A program made the position numbers and the translations under genes. This document shows, one piece after another, positions 59,012-64,000 of a stretch of DNA of 64,000 bases. The notes beneath the pieces were generated by a model. It ran no database searches, was not told the origin of the DNA, and saw only the letters and a program-made list of their open reading frames with translations. The stretch's first letter is position 1; each line of letters begins with the position of its first letter. The stretch comes from Zygnema cylindricum (lineage: Eukaryota; Streptophyta; Zygnematophyceae; Zygnematales; Zygnemataceae): the NCBI GenBank assembly GCA_037447655.1, contig JBBHKE010000200.1:124001-188000 (forward strand), in the 5' to 3' direction.

Positions 59012-59024
59012 AAAATAAGGGGAG
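59012..59024 (+). promoter_or_regulatory. Polypurine tract of element H
   Basis: AAAATAAGGGGAG, identical to those of C and E and directly before the 3' LTR. Confidence 0.88.
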
Positions 59025-60025
59025 TGTTTAAATTAGAAGGCTTTCTTATGTATTTTCTAGGTTTCTTAAAGTAATCTAAGATGAGGAAAGAAAAAGTCGA
59101 GGCAGCCTGCTTCTAACTTCTTCTTCCTAGCCCCTATACTTGTCGTAGTCACTAGAGGCTGAAGAAGAAGCTAGAGCCATGGCTGCCTATGCTTCTCCTA
59201 GAATCAGAAGGCAGTCCTTTGTTAAACTTACCAAAAAGGTTAACGGACCCAGGATTTGATCCTGGTACCTACCGTTCGTCCAAATAGCCCAGCATCGTTA
59301 CCATGTAGCTTAGCACTTGAGTCGAAGTATATAGGGTACGATAGCTAGTTAAAGATGTGCAAATAGGAAAGTTCGTTTAACTAAAGAACGGACCACAATC
59401 ACATAGACGCAGTTAGAAAGAATCACATCAAAAAATACTGCTTGTATTTTAACGGCTACAAATTAAGGCCGATATCAATCGGACGGCGGAGGAAGAAGCC
59501 GGCATCGCGGGATGAACATTTTGGCGGTTTGCGATCACAGCCACACCGGGTGACACGTGGCAACCTGACATTGGATGGCGGCATCTCCGAGACATACTAT
59601 GGCGAACCCGGACATGGCAGGCGTCGTCTCCTTGGCCATGTCGTACAATGGCCGTATAAAAAGTACTCCGGGCATAGTACCTTTCTATATTGTACACTGA
59701 ATTGATTGGCTCCGTACTTGAGTAGTAGAGGGTTAAGAGAGGGGTTCAGGACTTAGAAAATATAGGTAGTAGCCTCTCTCCCACAGCGCTTCTGTATAAA
59801 AGGTCATCTTTGACCATTGTTAATTTACTGCTCAAGGGAGCAAATTCAAGGATTCTTTTTGTTGCAGACTTAGGGGAGTCAGCTCTACCAAGGGGTTTAG
59901 TTTGGTCATTCTGTATTCTGTCAACGTGTCAGCAATACTCATACAAAGACTAAGGGATTGAGGTTATCGTAGAGGCTTCTAGTAAGCTGCCTACTCTAAG
60001 TACCAATGGAGGTCTCAGAGTTGCA
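59025..60025 (+). repeat. 3' LTR of element H
   Basis: 1001 bp, TGTTTAAATTAGAAGG ... AGAGTTGCA. U3 hairpin at 59099-59188. An antisense T-arm-like stem-loop CCAGGATTTGATCCTGG is at 59249-59265 (perfect 5-bp stem, 7-base loop). It is followed directly by antisense G gag. Confidence 0.92.
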
Positions 60026-61395
60026 ACGAGGACCACTATCACGTCCGCGACCGCGACCACCAAAACCGCGACCGCCTCTTACTCCTCCGCTACTAAATTT
60101 AGAGTAGCATTGTTGGCTCGTGTGGCCTACTTTCCCACAATTGAAGCATTCTCTCTCGTTTTCCAGACAGGAAGACGAAATATGACCAGGCCGGTTGTAA
60201 CGGAAACATAAGACGTTGCTACTATCATTTTGGGCGGTCCGAGATCTTAGATTTCCGCTCCTATCGTGCCATTTTCCACGACCTCTCGGACCTCCTCCTT
60301 TTCCACCCTCTCTTTCATGGAAATAATGCAAATCCGCGAATTTGGGAGGGGTCACATTCAAAGATCCCGTGCTCAAGGAGCCATTTGAAGAGCTAACACG
60401 ATTACTTTCCACCATCTTTAAATAATTCACAATAAACTCGTAGGTGTTATTTTCCCTCGCAAGTAAAATCTCCTTGAGGTGGATCCACTTATCCGGTAAT
60501 GCATTCAAAAATCCGGTTACTTTGTTCTCCTCCGTGATCACTCTCCCGTTGTTAAAAAGTATCTCCACAATAATATCGAATTTCTTCACGGTATCGTCAA
60601 AAGATTCGTTGGAATTCATTTTAAATTGCATGAAATCGGAAAACATATATTGCCCCTAGTTTCGGATTCCCATCTTAAATTCGCATTCCAATGCCTCCCA
60701 ACATCCGTGTGCGGTGCTATGCGTGGGGAAATGATCATGCACAGACACCGAACACGTTTGCATTAATCCGGTGATGGCCGAAGATTCTTTCGCTTCCACA
60801 AACGACGAGTCTTAACATCTCCAACCTGCATTTTTTCTTCTCCATTGACGACCTTCCAAAGGCCTCACAAAATCAATTGAGGTCAAATATATTTCTTCCA
60901 CGAAGAGTAATTCGATCCATTGAATACGACGGTCTTTCCAGGCATCTGAAACATTTCCACTCCTCCTTGACTATCTTCTTCTAAATCGGAATCGTCATTA
61001 AGCTTAAATTTCCCCCTTTTATCTTTCACTTTCTTTGCCTCCTCACCACTATCATCGGAATCATCTCCACCCGGATCGAGATCCTTTCAAAAACGGGTGA
61101 ATCCATCAATTCTCCTATTCACGTCGGAGATCTTCGCATCAATGACATCAATCCGACGTATAAATTTCTCAAATTGCTTTCGAAATTGATCGTCGGCCAT
61201 CGAACCACCGACACCTTGATTTTGATCAACCGAATCCGTGGGGAATGACGAGTCAAATGCGACTCCGAAAAATGTGAATTCCTTTTCTTCTTTGGGAGGC
61301 TCCTCGGGAGTCGGTAGATTATCGCAAAAAATCAATACAGAGGTAGCTGTGGAGGTGGGAGTCTGAGGGGGCTTCTTCTTATTTCTCCCCCCCAT
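60026..61395 (-). pseudogene. Copia element G, gag
   Basis: Start chosen at the ATG 61395 (MGGRNKKKPPQTP), about 50 bases inside the PBS. A DDQFRKQFEKFIRRIDVID-type coiled segment follows, then a UBN2-like gag core: VVFNGSNYSSWKK near 60910, FMQFKMNSNESFDDTVKKF near 60635, and FLNALPDKW. There are two zinc knuckles: the first has lost a Cys (CFRYNRPGHISSSC), the second is intact (CFNCGKVGHTSQQC, about 60150-60110). The Gly/Arg tail GGRGRGRDSGPR is cut by H at 60025. Frame breaks lie between 61087 and 60646. It packages element RNA in the parent family. Confidence 0.87.
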
Positions 61396-61442
61396 GCGCC
61401 AACAGTAGACAAGGAGATAACACGATGGAGCTCTACCCGCTA

Positions 61443-61450
61443 CGATACCA
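61443..61450 (-). promoter_or_regulatory. Primer-binding site of element G
   Basis: The minus strand reads TGGTATCG, then TAGC, close to TGGTATCAGAGC, the standard plant copia PBS for the 3' end of initiator tRNA-Met. So G uses full-length tRNA priming, unlike the main family. Confidence 0.65.
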
Positions 61451-62027
61451 AACAAAAGGATCGGTAATAAACTCTGATCTCACAAACAAACAATTATAGC
61501 AGCAGAAGCATTCAGATTACAAAACATTAATTAACATTGAATATACGTTTCAAAAATTTCTCATATTAATAAAAATCTGAATTTATAAATTTTGCTCCTC
61601 TATCTCCTTGTCTCTACTCCTTGTATTCCTTAGTTAATTGAATAACACACATTCATGGTGTCCCTTAAATACAATACCTGCTATGGCGTAACACGTGTGA
61701 GCGTGCGCCGCCCAAAAGCCTCTAAAAATCTGCCACCTGTCCGCAGATTAGACTAGAACACTCTAAATTTCACTAGAGACTGAAAACATTGCAAAACGAC
61801 AAGTGAAAACGAAAGTACTATAGAAATCTAAAAGTACAATCGTACAAAAGTAGACGTATTACAATTAAAGAAGTAAAACGAAACGACAAATATGTTTCGT
61901 GAAATCTATAAAACTTTATCGAAACGTACGTTACAGTACTTTCAAAACATTCTAGAAAGTACAGTTCTTTCTTTCGCGAAATTGAACCGATTCCGCGTGC
62001 GTACGATTTTTTTAATGAACCGTACCA
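61451..62027 (-). repeat. LTR of element G
   Basis: About 577 bp on the minus strand, from TGGTACGG (62027) to the ATCCTTTTG segment before the PBS. It is preceded, on the element strand, by a purine tract AAGAGGGGGAA (62028-62038). That is a mark of a 3' LTR, so this LTR may be shared by two neighbouring copies or be recombinant. The ends are inferred from comparison with the LTR of K. Confidence 0.6.
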
Positions 62028-62104
62028 TTCCCCCTCTTGATTGAAGAATCGTCTACTTAACCGTAACAAACATGATCCAAGCAACTTCGGCCATACTGTT
62101 GATT
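62028..62104 (-). other. Short remnant with polypurine tract, element G type
   Basis: On the minus strand a purine tract AAGAGGGGGAA directly precedes the LTR start. The bases before it include an ATGTTTGTTACGGTT stretch that could be a decayed M-F-T-K-V segment, the usual end of copia RNase H. If so, this is the last piece of a second G-type element. Confidence 0.35.
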
Positions 62105-62312
62105 CTCACAATATTCAACACTTATCGCGTGGTTGGGCGTTTTCAAAGATTCTTTTTCCTACATACTCGAAGAGTCCAGGTTGCATAATGGTACAGTCAG
62201 ATTGTCTTCTTGTTTGCTTGGGTAGCAGTGGTTGCCATTAAAAGTGGGTTAGTTAATAACTATCTAGAGGCTTCTTGAATTGTGTAGTCCAATGGAGGAC
62301 ACATAATTTGCA
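62105..62312 (+). repeat. Truncated 5' LTR of copia element I
   Basis: Only the last ~208 bp of a main-family LTR (TTATCGCGTGGTTGGGCG ... CATAATTTGCA) are present. The start has been lost against the remnant of G type. An extra T in TTTGCA and a TAA in the leader break the LTR-encoded gag start. Left edge approximate. Confidence 0.75.
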
Positions 62313-62327
62313 GGTTATGGGCCCACC
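62313..62327 (+). promoter_or_regulatory. Primer-binding site of element I
   Basis: GGTTATGGGCCCACC, as in C and E, directly after the LTR. Confidence 0.85.
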
Positions 62328-64000
62328 CTCTAGGATGCCCATCTTCAATGGATCAGGGTTTATGGGAAGCCATGATGACAAGGGCTTTGTGTGAAAAACG
62401 ATACTGGGGTATTGTTAGTGGACAAGTGAAAAGTCCACCTCAGGGAACACCACCGGGATTTGGTGGAATAAGGTTTTCTGTAGCAACATCTGCTGCAGCA
62501 TGGAGGCAGATGATGTGGAGAACACTGTGTCCGAAAAGGGGAAACAAAAGAGACACCTCTTACTCCTATTGCTCCTATTCCCACGACACCCGGAGCGGCG
62601 ATTGTGAAGACCGTGGAGACCGATACTCTAATGTAGGAAGACACCAACATGGCTGCCAAAAACTTCATTTCGAGACACCTCACACAAGCTTTGGCAACTC
62701 CCCACCTTCACGTTTACAAGGCCGAGGAGTTGTGGGTGAGTTTGATTGAGATGTATAGAGCGGGTACAATTCATGAGCTCCAGTTGGTAGAGCAAAAGTT
62801 GGGAAATTATACTTACAAAGGGGGAAAGATGTTAGACTACTGTAATGACCTTTCTTGTTTGTATATAGAGATAGAGAGTGTCGAATGGACATGTACCATG
62901 AAGATGAAGGTTAACTCTCTTATCATGAAGTTACCCGACGAGTATGAGAATATACTGTACATAGTACAGGAAATCAGTGATAGTACTTGGAATTGGAATA
63001 CAGTGGGCCGCATGATACTTGTGCAAGAGAACATGATTGAAATCATGAGAGGAGGAAAGAGCGTTCAAACACTAGCCGGCGTAAGGGACAGGTGGAGACC
63101 AGTTCCGAAAAAGCTATACAAAGGAGAAAGAGTTGAACTTGAAGGACCAAGGCCCCCAAAGGGCCTATGTCATTTTTGCAAAAAGTCGGGACACTTTATC
63201 GCGGATTGTGTCAAGCTGTCGAAGCTGAGGCTCCAATAGAATCACGCAGGGGGTTCTTCCGGAGGGAAGAAGAAGGCACTTTTGGTCACAAAGGTGAGAA
63301 GAGATACCGAGGACGAGTCCTCTGAGGAGGATGGGGAGCTTCTTCTTTACGAGAGTCTGGAGGAGAAGGAGATCCCTCACAGACATAAGTGTGCCCTTGG
63401 AGCAATTTGAGAAGCTCCACAGGAAGGATGGATTATCGACTCAGGTGCATCCATGCATATGTGTCCTGACAAGGACCTCTACACTAAGCTAAGGAAAATC
63501 CCTACTGTAGAAATACAGTATGGGGATGCGAGAGTGGTTATTACATATCTAGTGGGATCGGTAAATCTAAAAGTCTAAGTGGAGGGTAAGACTTCTATAC
63601 TCACTTTCTCAGATGTGCTCTATATTCCTCAGCTGAGTAAAAATCTTGTCTCTACATCTGTCTTAGATGATAAAGAAATTGATACCCTCACTAGAAAGGG
63701 AGTCTTTACATCTAAGTATGGGGATGAGGTTTACTTCATTGCAGATAAGGGTAGCCAAGGAATGTTTAGGCTTAACCTGAGTAATGAAAACAAGAATGTT
63801 TATTATGTTGGTGTCCGAAAGTTGATGATTTGGCATAAGCGGTAGGGGCATGTGCATTTCGATAGGTTGAAGGAAATGAAGAAGCTTGGTGTAGTAGAAG
63901 GCATTCAGTTTAGTGAGAATGGAATGATGGATGATTGTAGTGGCTGTGCCCAAAGAAAGGCTCACATACTTCCTTTTCCTAAAGCTGACACATATAGAGG
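62317..64000 (+). pseudogene. Element I gag and start of pol (runs off the edge)
   Basis: Gag from the PBS ATG: PPSRMPIFNGSG, then EAMMTRALCEKRYWGIVSG, with a shift near 62490. A long open gag block follows (62649-63239), with LYIEIESVEW, MKLPDEYENI and knuckle CHFCKKSGHFIADC (about 63168-63209). TAA at 63237 and TGA at about 63409 interrupt it. The protease keeps W-I-I-D-S-G-A (about 63430). The frame continues through IPQLSKNLVSTSVLDD to pre-integrase (LMIWHKR, about 63830; CSGCAQRK, near 63950). Integrase, RT, RNase H and the 3' LTR should lie right of the window. Confidence 0.88.

Larger units (their letters stand above)
52904..60025 (+). mobile_element. Copia element H, complete, nested in G
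   Basis: 7122 bp including a 748-bp MITE; about 6.4 kb without it. 5' LTR 52904-53901, gag-pol 53902-58966, PPT 59012-59024, 3' LTR 59025-60025. It interrupts the Gly/Arg-rich tail of the gag of G. The flanks ACCAC (52899-52903) and ACGAG (60026-60030) agree at three of five bases, so a target duplication is at best decayed. The LTRs are very similar to each other, suggesting a fairly recent insertion. Confidence 0.92.

Overview
The window is a graveyard of nested LTR retrotransposons in a nuclear eukaryotic genome. I see no intact host gene, rRNA, tRNA gene or CRISPR array. A green-lineage host (streptophyte alga or land plant) is my best guess. One reason is that the dominant copia family has a primer-binding site matching the anticodon arm of a plant-type initiator tRNA-Met. 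The other is the mix of Ty1/copia, Ty3/gypsy and Harbinger-type elements. This is inference: no host gene is present to confirm it, and the Crypton is not a green-plant hallmark.

Layout. 1-2395: Ty3/gypsy pol ending in a degenerate PHD finger. 2600-6388: a series of minus-strand copia pieces (A, B, F) cut into one another. 6389-12746: the best preserved element (C), inserted into F. 12747-15342: the rest of F with its 5' LTR. 15343-18763: a second copia lineage (K) with a 3' LTR. 18764-20683: mostly unassigned. 20684-20779: the end of a Harbinger-like MITE. 20780-33458: copia D, whose 3' LTR is interrupted by the complete element E (26700-33039) with 5-bp target duplications CATAC. 33459-39325: remnant L and element J, whose 5' LTR contains another LTR. 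40101-41943: an intron-containing decayed Crypton tyrosine recombinase. 42350-43300: three tandem AT-rich repeats. 43440-44280: a CpG-rich island. 44281-52139: mostly unassigned AT-rich DNA with a solo LTR and fragments. 52140-62027: minus-strand copia G, split by plus-strand copia H (52904-60025), which carries a 748-bp MITE. 62105-64000: the start of copia I, running off the right edge.

Common design of the main family (A-F, H-J). LTRs are about 1 kb, begin TGTTGAA and end ...TTGCA or ...TTACA. The PBS GGTTATGGGCCCACC immediately follows, and PPT AAAATAAGGGGAG directly precedes the 3' LTR. A single gag-pol frame has the order gag, CCHC knuckle, protease, integrase, RT, RNase H. Four features stand out. 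The PBS implies priming by an internally cleaved initiator tRNA. The gag frame starts inside the LTR or inside the PBS itself. U3 holds a long hairpin whose arms differ between subfamilies but stay complementary. The LTR also carries an antisense tRNA-like segment. Every copy has nonsense mutations or frameshifts, so none looks autonomous.
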